In this document: in pieces, positions 33,154 to 42,510 of the stretch
Numbering within the stretch: the first letter of the stretch is position 1
Layout: every line of letters starts with the position of its first letter
Assembly: GCF_000513475.1 (NCBI RefSeq)
Contig: NC_023003.1
Coordinates: 620,001-684,000 of the forward strand
Direction of reading: 5' to 3'
DNA length: 64,000 bases
DNA from: Candidatus Babela massiliensis
Lineage (GTDB): Bacteria > Babelota > Babeliae > Babelales > Babelaceae
Notes under the pieces: generated by a model
Told to the model about the DNA's origin: nothing
Databases searched by the model: none
Seen by the model: only the letters and a program-made list of their open reading frames with translations
Position numbers and translations under genes: made by a program

Positions 33154-34581
33154 TTAGCTGTTTACATATTTCTTTAAGAATTGTCCCCATTTTGTTTTAT
33201 TTGCAAATTCTGATTGATGATAAGAATTATGTATGCGATTTTCTGGGAAATAAATAGATATCCCAGTAGCATTTTTCAGGTTTTTACCGACAGCATTTGC
33301 TATAACTGCGTTATTTATTATTGTGATTCCTTCTATTAAAAGTTTTTTTAAATTTAACTTAAAATCATTAGTTTCTTGAGAATTTTTTAAGTTGCATTTA
33401 CTTAAATTATTTAATAAATTTTGGTAAAAATGTCCTAAATCTATATAAGTTGGTTCATCAAAATGAGTACAGAAGTTTTTGTGTTTACTTAACTTAATTA
33501 CTTCTTTTAAGCTATTTCCATTTTGCTTATCAAGAGCTTTAATTAATATTTGGGATACTTGAGTTATATTATCTTCAAGAAGATGTATTTTGGATAAATT
33601 TATTGCTGATTGAGTGTAATCATTAGTTATTTTACCATAAGTTTCTTTATACGTTTGTACGATATGTTGAACAAATTGTTCTTTAGTGAGATAGTTATTA
33701 ATAAAGGGCTCTAACGTTTTAGTATAATCATAACCTGTACCTAAAACTACTTCTTCGGAACTGACGAAATAATGAGCATATTCTTTAATTGGAGAAATAA
33801 CTTCTATCATTGACATAAGGCATGCGTCGCAAGCAAGCAGAGCTAGCTTTTTACCTTTTAGATAATCTTTACTTATGGTTTCAAGCCCATCTTTTAGATT
33901 TTTAATTGTTAAATAGTTACGTGTAGTATCATCAAAACATATTCCTCTAGTAGGTGTTTTTGTTTGTAATTGAGAATTAATATAATCAATAAATCCTATG
34001 TTTCTATTTAGTTCAATTAATTTATTATGGTGGTTATAATTAAATAATTGAGATGGATTAATAGCTTTTCTTAAATTTGGTTCTATAATACCTGTTCCAT
34101 GATTCCATAGAATTAACACTTGATTGTCTGCTGGGAAATTTTCTATTTGCCACTTGCAAAAATCTAATAAAGTTCTTATATTTCCGCTATCTGCTGAAAA
34201 ATCAGGTCCCACCTGCATTAATTTATTTTTTTTAACTAAAAATCGTTTACTAATTTTTTTTCCACCTGTTTTATGCATGTTAAAGTGTACTACTAGATTT
34301 AATTTATCGTTGGATCCTATATTTTGCATTTGTTTTATGTTTCGACCTGCAAATGGAAATAAATCATTATCGGCAGCTATATAAATTCCAACTGTAGTAG
34401 TCTCATTTTTCTTTTTATGTATTTTGGTTAAGATATTATTATTTATATTGTTAGCAATTAAATTTATAGAATTATTATCGTATTCTTGTGTGCCGTATAA
34501 ATGCGTTATAATGCAATTAGTAAACAAGAATAGTCCGGTAATTATGGATTTTGAAAGAATGCTTAATTTTTTTATTTTCAT
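33154..34581 (-). CDS. Secreted clostripain-family (C11) cysteine protease
   Basis: The ATG at 34581 has GAGGGGG about 6-7 bases upstream. The 475-residue product has a signal peptide (about 1-30) and a caspase-like C11 domain. The opening strand is TTVGIYIAADNDLF. The catalytic His is in LILWNHGTGI and the catalytic Cys in LALLACDACLMSMIEV, followed by EYAHYFVSSEEVVLGTGYDY. Family members cleave after Arg or Lys and act extracellularly or in the periplasm. A likely autoprocessing region between His and Cys is visible but no site is assigned. It may be a secreted virulence or nutritional protease. Confidence 0.88.
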   Translation of the reverse strand: MKIKKLSILSKSIITGLFLFTNCIITHLYGTQEYDNNSINLIANNINNNILTKIHKKKNETTTVGIYIAADNDLFPFAGRNIKQMQNIGSNDKLNLVVHFNMHKTGGKKISKRFLVKKNKLMQVGPDFSADSGNIRTLLDFCKWQIENFPADNQVLILWNHGTGIIEPNLRKAINPSQLFNYNHHNKLIELNRNIGFIDYINSQLQTKTPTRGICFDDTTRNYLTIKNLKDGLETISKDYLKGKKLALLACDACLMSMIEVISPIKEYAHYFVSSEEVVLGTGYDYTKTLEPFINNYLTKEQFVQHIVQTYKETYGKITNDYTQSAINLSKIHLLEDNITQVSQILIKALDKQNGNSLKEVIKLSKHKNFCTHFDEPTYIDLGHFYQNLLNNLSKCNLKNSQETNDFKLNLKKLLIEGITIINNAVIANAVGKNLKNATGISIYFPENRIHNSYHQSEFANKTKWGQFLKKYVNS

Positions 34582-34660
34582 TAACAACCCCCTCTTGTGT
34601 CAAAAATATATTTAATTACAATAAGCTTATTTAATTTTATATTAAAGCTTCAATAAATTT

Positions 34661-35809
34661 TTATTTTTTTTGACTAATTGCTTTTATAATGGAGATTTCT
34701 CTTAATACTATTAATGCAAATGTTAAGCAAAAGCTTAATTGAAAATCTAGAAGAAATAATTTGTAGGGATTAAAGAAAAGCGTTATAAAGCATACCATGC
34801 TTATTATATGCATATTATTTACAGGAATTTTTTTAATTGTACATATATTATAAATTATAAAACTTAGTAGAGCTCTTTCAAAAGATATGCTTGGTATCGT
34901 AAGCAATGAATATACTATGCTTAAAAACGCTAAAATGACCTGTTTGGCAAAGTATCCAAAAGGAATTGTTTTTAGAAAAAATCGCCATGTAAATATTATT
35001 AGTACAAGATGTAATCCTGATCTTGCTAAATAATGATTGATTCCCCAATAAGTCATATTTTGTTTGATTTTATCTATATGCTCATTTTCTGATTTTATTC
35101 CTAGAAATATATACTCAAAAAGATTTTTGGTATTAAATTTAAATTTATTTGATAATTTTTTTAATATTTTATTTCTTATTACAATAATTTTAAGCCATAT
35201 TAATGTTATATATTTAATATTTTTTTTAGTACAATTTTGAAATTTAATTTTATTTAAAAATAAATTTGGTAATGATTTTTTGCTTATTAAAAACTTTGAA
35301 CTTTTATTATTCTTAATTTTTATATTATCTATTTCTAAATATTGTCCAATATGAAAATTTTTTATATCCAATAGGGCAAGATGCATCCTTAGAATATAAT
35401 CAGTTTTTATTTTTTGATTATCGATTTTTATTGAATCTAAAACGATTGATATTTTGTTTTTAAAGTAACTATGGGAGGTTTTCTCAATTGAGGAAACCCA
35501 TCCTCTTATTTTTATTGGTTTATTTGATATACTATCTATTAAATTTTGATATTTTTGTTTTACTAAAAATGCTCTTGAATAACCTAAGAAAAAAGTTAGT
35601 ATTGAGAATAATATTATAAGAAAAATTTTTAAATTTTTTTGAGTATTTTTAAAAAGAGCTATTAATGAAATAATTAATATTGAAATAGATATTAATGTTA
35701 ATTGACCTGCATTTAAAATATTTAAGTTATAACTTAAAATACCTAAGATCAAATTAAATAAAATTATAGTAAATGGTTGAATTTTCAATAATAAATCTTT
35801 TAAGTACAT
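34661..35809 (-). CDS. ComEC/Rec2-like DNA-uptake channel, short form
   Basis: A polytopic membrane protein of 382 residues. The N-terminal ~200 residues match the ComEC OB-like DUF4131 region (KPIKIRGWVSSIEKT, IKIRG strands after four membrane helices). The rest is the Competence domain with LARSGLHLVLIIF, SFERALLSFI and LLDFQLSFCLTFAL, matching the SGLH and FQLSF signatures. The C-terminal metallo-beta-lactamase-like nuclease domain of full-length ComEC is missing and the protein stops after the FQLSF helix. It may still conduct single-stranded DNA in natural transformation, or it may be degraded. Confidence 0.8.
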   Translation of the reverse strand: MYLKDLLLKIQPFTIILFNLILGILSYNLNILNAGQLTLISISILIISLIALFKNTQKNLKIFLIILFSILTFFLGYSRAFLVKQKYQNLIDSISNKPIKIRGWVSSIEKTSHSYFKNKISIVLDSIKIDNQKIKTDYILRMHLALLDIKNFHIGQYLEIDNIKIKNNKSSKFLISKKSLPNLFLNKIKFQNCTKKNIKYITLIWLKIIVIRNKILKKLSNKFKFNTKNLFEYIFLGIKSENEHIDKIKQNMTYWGINHYLARSGLHLVLIIFTWRFFLKTIPFGYFAKQVILAFLSIVYSLLTIPSISFERALLSFIIYNICTIKKIPVNNMHIISMVCFITLFFNPYKLFLLDFQLSFCLTFALIVLREISIIKAISQKK

Positions 35810-36005
35810 AATTTTAATGTATTTGTTATAAAAACACTTTATTTTTTTATCTATAATTATTATTAGAAAAACCCAATTTAGTCAAAAGTTGATTGTATTT
35901 AAGATTTTAATTGCACTTGATGGTTTTTTATTATATCATTTTTTTATTATATTTATTTTTAATTTGGTAAAATTTAGTAAAGATTTATTGAAAAGATGGC
36001 ATTCT

Positions 36006-38624
36006 ATGATAAGAAAAGTTTTTAAATCAGTTTTAGAAAATGGCCTTACGGTATTAACTTTACCTTTTAAACTAATACCAAAAGTTTCTATACAGCTTTG
36101 GTATAATGTAGGTTCTAAAGATGAAAAAAGTGGCCAAAAGGGTATAGCACATCTTATTGAGCACATGATATTTAAGGGAACAGCTACTTTGTCTGAATGT
36201 GATATAAATTTAATTACACATAAGCTCTCTGGATACTGTAATGCTTTTACCTCTTACGATTACACTGGTTATTTATTTGACTTTCCTACTCAGCATTGGC
36301 ATGAAGCATTGCCTATTATGGCAGATTGCATGAGAAATTGTACTTTTAAGCAGGAATTTCTTAATTCTGAGCTTAAAGCTGTTATACAAGAACTTAAAAT
36401 GTACAAAGATAATTATACTGCCAGTTTAATTGAAAACCTAATATCAACTACCTTTCAAGATCACCCATATCATCATCCTATTATTGGATATAAACAAGAT
36501 TTATGGAGTTTAACTAGAGATAGCTTAATTAACTTCTATAACCATCATTATATACCAAATAACGCTACTTTAGTGGTAGTTGGAGATGTAGATCATGAGC
36601 AGGTTCTTGAACTTGCTAAAAAGAATTTTGGTCATATAAAGCCCAATTGGAACTATAAAAAAGAAGAATTTTATCATTCCCCTGACTTGAAGAGTTATCA
36701 AGTTAAACTTTATAGAGATGTTAAGCAATCAAATGTTATTATGTCTTGGACGATTCCTGGTTTAAGTAATAAAAAAAGTTATCTGTTTGATATAGCCTCA
36801 AGAGTTATTGGAGCTGGTAAAGGATCTAGCCTTTACAAGAAATTTGTTAATGAATATGAACTTGTAACAGAGTTAGAGAGTTTTGTTGACGAGTTATTTG
36901 AATATGGACTATTTAATATATACTTTAAACCTAAAAATACTGAAGATATTGATAAAATAATAAATTTAATTAATAAAGAACTTAGTAATATAATTGATAC
37001 GCTTGAAGATAGTGATATTAATCGTGCTGTTAAAAAGACAGAAACCGATTACCTTTCTCTAATTGAGAATAATAGTAATCAGGCTTATGAGATAGCCAAA
37101 TATTTTCTTGCTACAGGAGATGAACAATATTTTTCTAATTATACTTTATATAAAAAAGATAATCTAAAGCAAGAAGTTAAAGAATTTATTTCTCAATACT
37201 TGATTCCTAATATATCAAATACTGGTTATATATTGCCAATTAAAGAAAAAGACAAAGATTATTGGTTAAAAATTCAAGAAATTTCTGATAAAGAAGATAA
37301 TAGAATTTTGTCTAATATAAAAAGAACTGCTGAAATAGAAGAGGGTAAATGTGTTTATTCAATACAGGTCAAGCCTCCTAAAGTTTTTTCTTACCCCAAA
37401 TCTCAATCCTTTAATATTAGCAATGGTTTAAAATTATTATATTATAATAACCCTGTTCTGCCCAAAGCTGATTTAATTTTAGATTTTAAATCAAAGTATT
37501 ACTATGATCCAAAAGATTTACAAGGTTTAAGTACTTTCACTTCGTTAATGATTGAAGAAGGAACTAAAAATTATACTGCTAATCAACTAGCAGATTTTTT
37601 AGAGTCTTACGGAATGACACTTTATAGCAATTCTGGATATCTTGGTTTAAGTGCTTTATCAAATGATTTAACAAAAGGTTTTGAAGTTTTAAAAGATTTA
37701 CTAACTCAAGCAACATTTAATCAAAATGCTATTGTTAAGGTTAAAGAGCAATTATTAGCAGAAATTAACGATTATTGGGATCAGCCAATGAAGTTCGTTA
37801 CGCAAATAGCTAAACAAGAAATTTATAAAGATCATCCTTATGCTAAAAATATTTTAGGAACATCAGAGAGCATTAAGAAGATAACTAGAGAAGATCTTTT
37901 AAATTACTATAAGACTTTCTTATCGCCTATCGGATCTAAGTTAGCGCTGGTTGGCAATCTAAGTCATTATGATATACACGAGAATATTGAAAGTATATTT
38001 AATAACTGGAAAGGTCCTGAAGTTAAAAATTTGATATACCCTAATATTGTTCCCATCAAGCATAAAGAAATTAATTATCCAATTATGAGAGATCAGACTG
38101 TATTATGTTATGCTGGTTTATCTGTAAGACGTACAGATTCTGATTATGATAAGCTTTTGATATTTGATCAGATATTTACTGGGGGCGTTTTAGGTTCTAT
38201 GAGTTCTCGCTTATTTGATTTAAGAGAAAAAACAGGACTATTCTATACTATTGGTGGTTCTTTAATTTATAATGTGGATTTAGAACCTGGTTTAATATTG
38301 ATTAAAACTATAGTCTCAAATGATCGTTTAAAAGATGCTGAAAAATCTATAGAAGAGGTTATTAATACTGCTATTGATTCGATTAGTCAAGAAGAATTAA
38401 CCGCTGCTAAAAATGCTATTATTAATTCCTTAGTTGATAACTTTTCAACTAACTATAAGATAGCTTATAGTTCATTGTTTATTGATAATTATGGTTTTTC
38501 AAAAGATTATTTTGATCATAGAGCTCAACAAATTTTATCTATATCCCTTGAGAGTGTTAAAGAAGTAGTTAAGAAATATCTATCAATTGAAAAGATGATA
38601 AAAATAAGAGCAGGTAGAGTTTAA
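36006..38624 (+). CDS. M16-family zinc protease (two-domain, pitrilysin-like)
   Basis: The ATG at 36006 gives an 872-residue protein beginning directly with the M16 fold. A longer frame from TTG 35889 would add a hydrophobic N-terminus and could be a membrane anchor or signal, so the start is uncertain. The inverted zinc motif HLIEHMIF (HxxEH) is near residue 50, with the downstream Glu in SELKAVIQELKMYKD. The second half is an inactive M16 repeat (SMMIEEGTKNYTANQLADFL-like, DLREKTGLFYTIGG). Such enzymes degrade peptides in the periplasm or process exported proteins. Confidence 0.92.
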   Translation: MIRKVFKSVLENGLTVLTLPFKLIPKVSIQLWYNVGSKDEKSGQKGIAHLIEHMIFKGTATLSECDINLITHKLSGYCNAFTSYDYTGYLFDFPTQHWHEALPIMADCMRNCTFKQEFLNSELKAVIQELKMYKDNYTASLIENLISTTFQDHPYHHPIIGYKQDLWSLTRDSLINFYNHHYIPNNATLVVVGDVDHEQVLELAKKNFGHIKPNWNYKKEEFYHSPDLKSYQVKLYRDVKQSNVIMSWTIPGLSNKKSYLFDIASRVIGAGKGSSLYKKFVNEYELVTELESFVDELFEYGLFNIYFKPKNTEDIDKIINLINKELSNIIDTLEDSDINRAVKKTETDYLSLIENNSNQAYEIAKYFLATGDEQYFSNYTLYKKDNLKQEVKEFISQYLIPNISNTGYILPIKEKDKDYWLKIQEISDKEDNRILSNIKRTAEIEEGKCVYSIQVKPPKVFSYPKSQSFNISNGLKLLYYNNPVLPKADLILDFKSKYYYDPKDLQGLSTFTSLMIEEGTKNYTANQLADFLESYGMTLYSNSGYLGLSALSNDLTKGFEVLKDLLTQATFNQNAIVKVKEQLLAEINDYWDQPMKFVTQIAKQEIYKDHPYAKNILGTSESIKKITREDLLNYYKTFLSPIGSKLALVGNLSHYDIHENIESIFNNWKGPEVKNLIYPNIVPIKHKEINYPIMRDQTVLCYAGLSVRRTDSDYDKLLIFDQIFTGGVLGSMSSRLFDLREKTGLFYTIGGSLIYNVDLEPGLILIKTIVSNDRLKDAEKSIEEVINTAIDSISQEELTAAKNAIINSLVDNFSTNYKIAYSSLFIDNYGFSKDYFDHRAQQILSISLESVKEVVKKYLSIEKMIKIRAGRV

Positions 38625-38668
38625 TTAATCTTGTATAATTAGAAATTTTAAACTGAAAATGTCAAATT

Positions 38669-38700
38669 AATAGCCCTATAAATTCAATAGGGCTATTTTT
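38669..38700 (+). terminator. Terminator after the M16 protease gene
   Basis: AATAGCCCTAT (38669-38679) pairs with ATAGGGCTATT (38687-38697) and is followed by T residues. Confidence 0.88.
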
Positions 38701-38755
38701 ATTTAAAAAATTTAACATTATAGTACAAAGAAATTAAATAATTTATAAATTTTTA

Positions 38756-38784
38756 TTGACATATTTATTTTTTATTAATTTAAT
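38756..38784 (+). promoter_or_regulatory. Sigma70-type promoter for the Skp1-like/WD40 gene
   Basis: A consensus TTGACA (38756-38761), a 17-base spacer and TTTAAT (38779-38784), about 45 bases before the ATG at 38831. Confidence 0.55.
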
Positions 38785-38830
38785 AGACGAAATATTTATT
38801 ATAAAATTTATTTTTATTAAGGGCTTATGA

Positions 38831-40516
38831 ATGATTTTAAGTATCTTTGTTAATTATTTTTTTATTTTATTATCATTCTTATTAATCTCTTTTAGTAATT
38901 TGGCTATGATTAATAAATATGAATGTCTTAAAGTAATGGTGACTAAAGATAGACTTATAAAAATAGATCAAGATTTTATTGTTCGTTCTAGAGTTTTACG
39001 TAAATATGTTAAATTTTTAAAAGATTTTAATTCAAAAGATGATAACATATTAGACTATTGCTTTAAATTAGATAATATGGATCAATTAATAAGTTTATTT
39101 AACAAAATAAAACATATTAAAGCTTCAGCTTTTGATAGAAACTATGAAAATTTAACTTCGAAATTGATAATTGATTATTTAACAAATTGTGAAGAAAATT
39201 TAACAAATGGTTTAAAGGCTATAAATTTAGTAGAGTTTTTAAATATTAATGATCTTTTTTGTACTTTTGGTAAAGTTATAGCAGAACTTTTTAACAAAGA
39301 TGAGTATCTTTTAAAATTTATAAATGACTTTGAATTTTTTAATAATATATATAATATTCAAGCTCCTTATATAAAAAAATTAGCTGGATTATGTTTAATA
39401 AATTCTCAATTATTAAGTAGAATTAAGCTTGAGAGTATTTCTGAAAATTATCCTTTAACCTGTACCGGCTCTAAAGCAATAGGATTAGACCCGACAAATA
39501 ATTTATTATTTTTATCTAAATTTAATGATATCAATGTAATAGATTTAAATAATCTGGAAACTCTTCAAACTATTTCTCTTGGTAATAAAGTTAGAAATGT
39601 TACTTTTAATTCTGAATATAATTTAATGGCTTTGGTTTTAAAAAATAATTCGATTGTAGTCTTTAAAAAAGAAAATGATAAATATTATAAAGTATTAAAA
39701 AACAAATTAGAAATTGTATCTAAAGATGCTATAAAAGCTATAAAGATCAATCGAGATAATAGATATTTGGCTGCTATGACTGAAAATAGATTATATTTAT
39801 TTGATTTAGAAATGGATAAATTAAGTTTTGATTTTATTTTTAATGTTAAGTTACGTTCGTTTATAGAATTTGATAATGATAATTCTTTAATTTTGGCGAA
39901 TAATTCAGGACAAATTATGTCAATTAAATTCAGTTTGAACGGCAAATATGAGTCTGATTTAAATAATTTTGAATCTAAAGATATAATAACATCTTTAGAC
40001 TCCGTAGAACTTATGACTTTGCATTCAAATGGTAAGCATTTGGCAATTTATTCAAAAGATGAAGAAAAAATCTTTATTTGGGATATTAAAGAGCATAAAC
40101 AAATTTGCCAATTTCCTTTATCAAACGTTCCTAGACAATTAATTTTTAGCTGTGAAAATACTAATTATAGCTATTTAATAGTAATAGGATGTAATGGTCA
40201 ATTAACTTTGTTTGATCTTTATACACGTCAAAAGCTCATTGATATTAAAATTAAACAACGTTCTATTGTAAATGCTTTAAGTTATAATTATGGAGACTCT
40301 TTAATTTTATTCTTTACTAATGGTGTCCTAAAAAAGATTGATTTATCAACTATTAGAGAATTTATATTTAATAATGACCACTTTTTTGAACATGTTCTAC
40401 TTTTGATAAATATTTCGCAAGATAAAAATTTTGATAAAAATTTATCAGAAGATTACATCAAAAATTTGTTACAATTATTGCCAAATAAAATTAAGAAAAT
40501 GTTTAATTTATTATAG
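38831..40516 (+). CDS. Secreted protein with Skp1-like N-terminal domain and WD40-like propeller
   Basis: A 561-residue protein. A signal peptide (about 1-26) precedes a domain at about 30-150 that follows the eukaryotic Skp1 layout. First come strand-turn-strand and helix elements (KVMVTKDRLIKIDQDFIVRS, then VLRKYVKFL). Then a variable acidic loop precedes FKLDNMDQLISLFNKIKHI. Last comes GLKAINLVEFLNINDLFCTF with GKVIAELF, which parallels the LAANYLDIKGLLD...VANMI helices of Skp1. Residues from about 205 to 510 form degenerate WD40-type blades (TLQTISLGNKVRNVTF, HSNGKHLAIYSKDEEKIFIW, FIWDIKEHKQICQF). The Skp1 part is by-eye similarity; a generic BTB/POZ fold is the alternative. The pairing suggests a ubiquitin-ligase adaptor mimic; that is inference. 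Confidence 0.62.
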   Translation: MILSIFVNYFFILLSFLLISFSNLAMINKYECLKVMVTKDRLIKIDQDFIVRSRVLRKYVKFLKDFNSKDDNILDYCFKLDNMDQLISLFNKIKHIKASAFDRNYENLTSKLIIDYLTNCEENLTNGLKAINLVEFLNINDLFCTFGKVIAELFNKDEYLLKFINDFEFFNNIYNIQAPYIKKLAGLCLINSQLLSRIKLESISENYPLTCTGSKAIGLDPTNNLLFLSKFNDINVIDLNNLETLQTISLGNKVRNVTFNSEYNLMALVLKNNSIVVFKKENDKYYKVLKNKLEIVSKDAIKAIKINRDNRYLAAMTENRLYLFDLEMDKLSFDFIFNVKLRSFIEFDNDNSLILANNSGQIMSIKFSLNGKYESDLNNFESKDIITSLDSVELMTLHSNGKHLAIYSKDEEKIFIWDIKEHKQICQFPLSNVPRQLIFSCENTNYSYLIVIGCNGQLTLFDLYTRQKLIDIKIKQRSIVNALSYNYGDSLILFFTNGVLKKIDLSTIREFIFNNDHFFEHVLLLINISQDKNFDKNLSEDYIKNLLQLLPNKIKKMFNLL

Positions 40517-40728
40517 ATTAAGCTTAAATAGAATGTAAATTTTAGTTATTATAGGTAACTATCCAATTTGCTTGTTAAGTAGATTAAATATGTTCTATAT
40601 TATCATCGAAACTTAAATATTTTCTTGAAGTAAGCTGTAAGATATTGTATTTTTTTATTATTATTGTTTTATTAGTTAATTTATTATTAATTTAATATAA
40701 AAAGGTATTATTTTGAGTAGGAGAATTA

Positions 40729-41049
40729 ATGGATTTAGTCGACTTTATAAACCTAATATCGATATTTTTACATCTTATGGGGTTGTTTATAATTTTTGCT
40801 AATTCTTTAATATGCTTTATTAAATATATTATTTATCTTTTTAAAAACAATTATATCGATAATGTCAATAGCCTTAGGTTGCAATTAGGAAATAGTATGA
40901 TTTTTGGTTTAGACTTTATTGTAGGTTCTGATATTATCCAGTCGTTGGTCGAATTTCAATATTCATCAATTATAAAGCTAGGTATGCTTGTATTAATAAG
41001 AATACTTTTAAGTTATTTTTTGATTCAAGAATTAGAAAAAATTTCTTAA
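40729..41049 (+). CDS. DUF1622 family membrane protein
   Basis: A 106-residue integral membrane protein with AGGAG 5 bases before the ATG. It has three hydrophobic segments and the family's conserved core: SLRLQLGNSMIFGLDFIVGS followed by DIIQSLV and a final RILLSYFLIQELEKI. The function of DUF1622 is unknown. It lies between the Skp1-like/WD40 gene and an NlpC/P60 gene on the same strand. Confidence 0.85.
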   Translation: MDLVDFINLISIFLHLMGLFIIFANSLICFIKYIIYLFKNNYIDNVNSLRLQLGNSMIFGLDFIVGSDIIQSLVEFQYSSIIKLGMLVLIRILLSYFLIQELEKIS

Positions 41050-41147
41050 ATCTGTTATAAATTTAATTTTTATCTTTTCATTAATTATTGAAATATTTGT
41101 AATAATTTTTTATTATTTAAATAATAAACGATAATGGGAGAAGGAAA

Positions 41148-42392
41148 TTGCAATATAGGATTTTTTTATATTTTGTTATTTTTATAAAACTATTTTTATT
41201 TTCTTTAATTGCTTATTATAATGCTCAAAATAGTAAAGCGGTTATTGTTGTTCCTGTGGTAGATGCTGTTAATCAATCTTTGATTAAAGAAAATAAAGTT
41301 AATCCAGTTTCAATAAATAAAAACGTAATTGATCTTTATAACTCTATTGAATATGCTCCTGAAAGAGGGCGCAATGCTTGTCTTCGTACTCATCAATTAC
41401 TATTTAATGAAGTTGTGATAGTCAGAAAAGAATTTAAATCAGAAGTTCAATGTGAATTAAATAGTCTTTTCTATTATGATGAAAAAGACGTTTTAAGACA
41501 AGATTTTTGGATACCTAAAAGTGCTTTGAAATACTTCAAAGATATAAATGAAATAGATATTAAAGCTATACCATTGCCTTATAGATTAGAGAATACCGTA
41601 GTCTATAAAAAAAATATATTAACTCTGATTTTTCCTTGGCACGATTTACTCACTAAAAAAACCTATTCAGCAGGTACAAGATTTATAAGAAATTTAGATT
41701 ATGATACTAATAATTATTATTCAATATTTTTACTTGATAGTGATTTAGGAAAAGTTATATCTTATGTTGATAAAAGTTTAGCTATAGTAGAATATCCTAA
41801 TGATTATGAAACATCAATCTATTTGTTTATGGATATATTAAAACGTTTTTTAAATAAAGATAATTTAATTATACCCTATCTTTGGGGAGGATGTAGCTAT
41901 ATTGATCGACTTGATGAGAGCAACTTTAGGTTAAAAACTATCAATCAATTTGGCCAACTGGTCAAAGCGTGGACGAGAGAAATAGATAAGAGACCGTTAA
42001 CTGGATTTGAATGCTCTTCTTTAATTTTAAGAGTGGCTCAAATGGTAGGAATGCCTTATTTTTGTAAAAATACTGCTACTTTATCAAAAACTTTAAGACC
42101 ATTGATAAAAGGAGAATATATAGAAAAAGGGGATTTGATTTGGTATGAAGGTCATGTACTTATTGTTAGTGATGTTGATAAGAATCTGCTTATAGAATCG
42201 GTAGGATATCCTTTAGGTTATGGAAAACTACATGAAATCAATATAAGTAAAGTCTTTAAGGATATTCAAGATTATAAAGAGTTATTAAATTTATATCTAA
42301 CAAAAGGAAAATTACAGAGAATCGATAAAATAGGGAAAATTTATAGATATATTGATAATTTTTTGATTTTAAAACTTAAATCTATATGGTAA
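41148..42392 (+). CDS. Secreted NlpC/P60 peptidase (SH3-like plus NlpC)
   Basis: It starts at TTG 41148 with AGAAGGA directly upstream. The 414-residue product has a signal or anchor segment (about 4-25), a region resembling bacterial SH3 domains (about 60-200), and a C-terminal NlpC/P60 cysteine peptidase. The domain shows IPYLWGGCSYIDRL, the catalytic Cys in TGFECSSLILRVAQM, and the His in YEGHVLIVSDV. Family members cut D-Glu-Dap/Lys peptide bonds in peptidoglycan. The SH3-plus-NlpC order recalls YkfC-type murein-peptide hydrolases. It could serve cell-wall turnover or recycling. Confidence 0.85.
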   Translation: MQYRIFLYFVIFIKLFLFSLIAYYNAQNSKAVIVVPVVDAVNQSLIKENKVNPVSINKNVIDLYNSIEYAPERGRNACLRTHQLLFNEVVIVRKEFKSEVQCELNSLFYYDEKDVLRQDFWIPKSALKYFKDINEIDIKAIPLPYRLENTVVYKKNILTLIFPWHDLLTKKTYSAGTRFIRNLDYDTNNYYSIFLLDSDLGKVISYVDKSLAIVEYPNDYETSIYLFMDILKRFLNKDNLIIPYLWGGCSYIDRLDESNFRLKTINQFGQLVKAWTREIDKRPLTGFECSSLILRVAQMVGMPYFCKNTATLSKTLRPLIKGEYIEKGDLIWYEGHVLIVSDVDKNLLIESVGYPLGYGKLHEINISKVFKDIQDYKELLNLYLTKGKLQRIDKIGKIYRYIDNFLILKLKSIW

Positions 42393-42510
42393 ATATTACA
42401 ATTTATTATATTTTTGATTAAAATAGCTATAAATGCTATACTGTTAAAAATAAACATAATATTACAGTTTTATATATTTTATTACTTAATCGTTAGATAA
42501 GGAAAATAAT

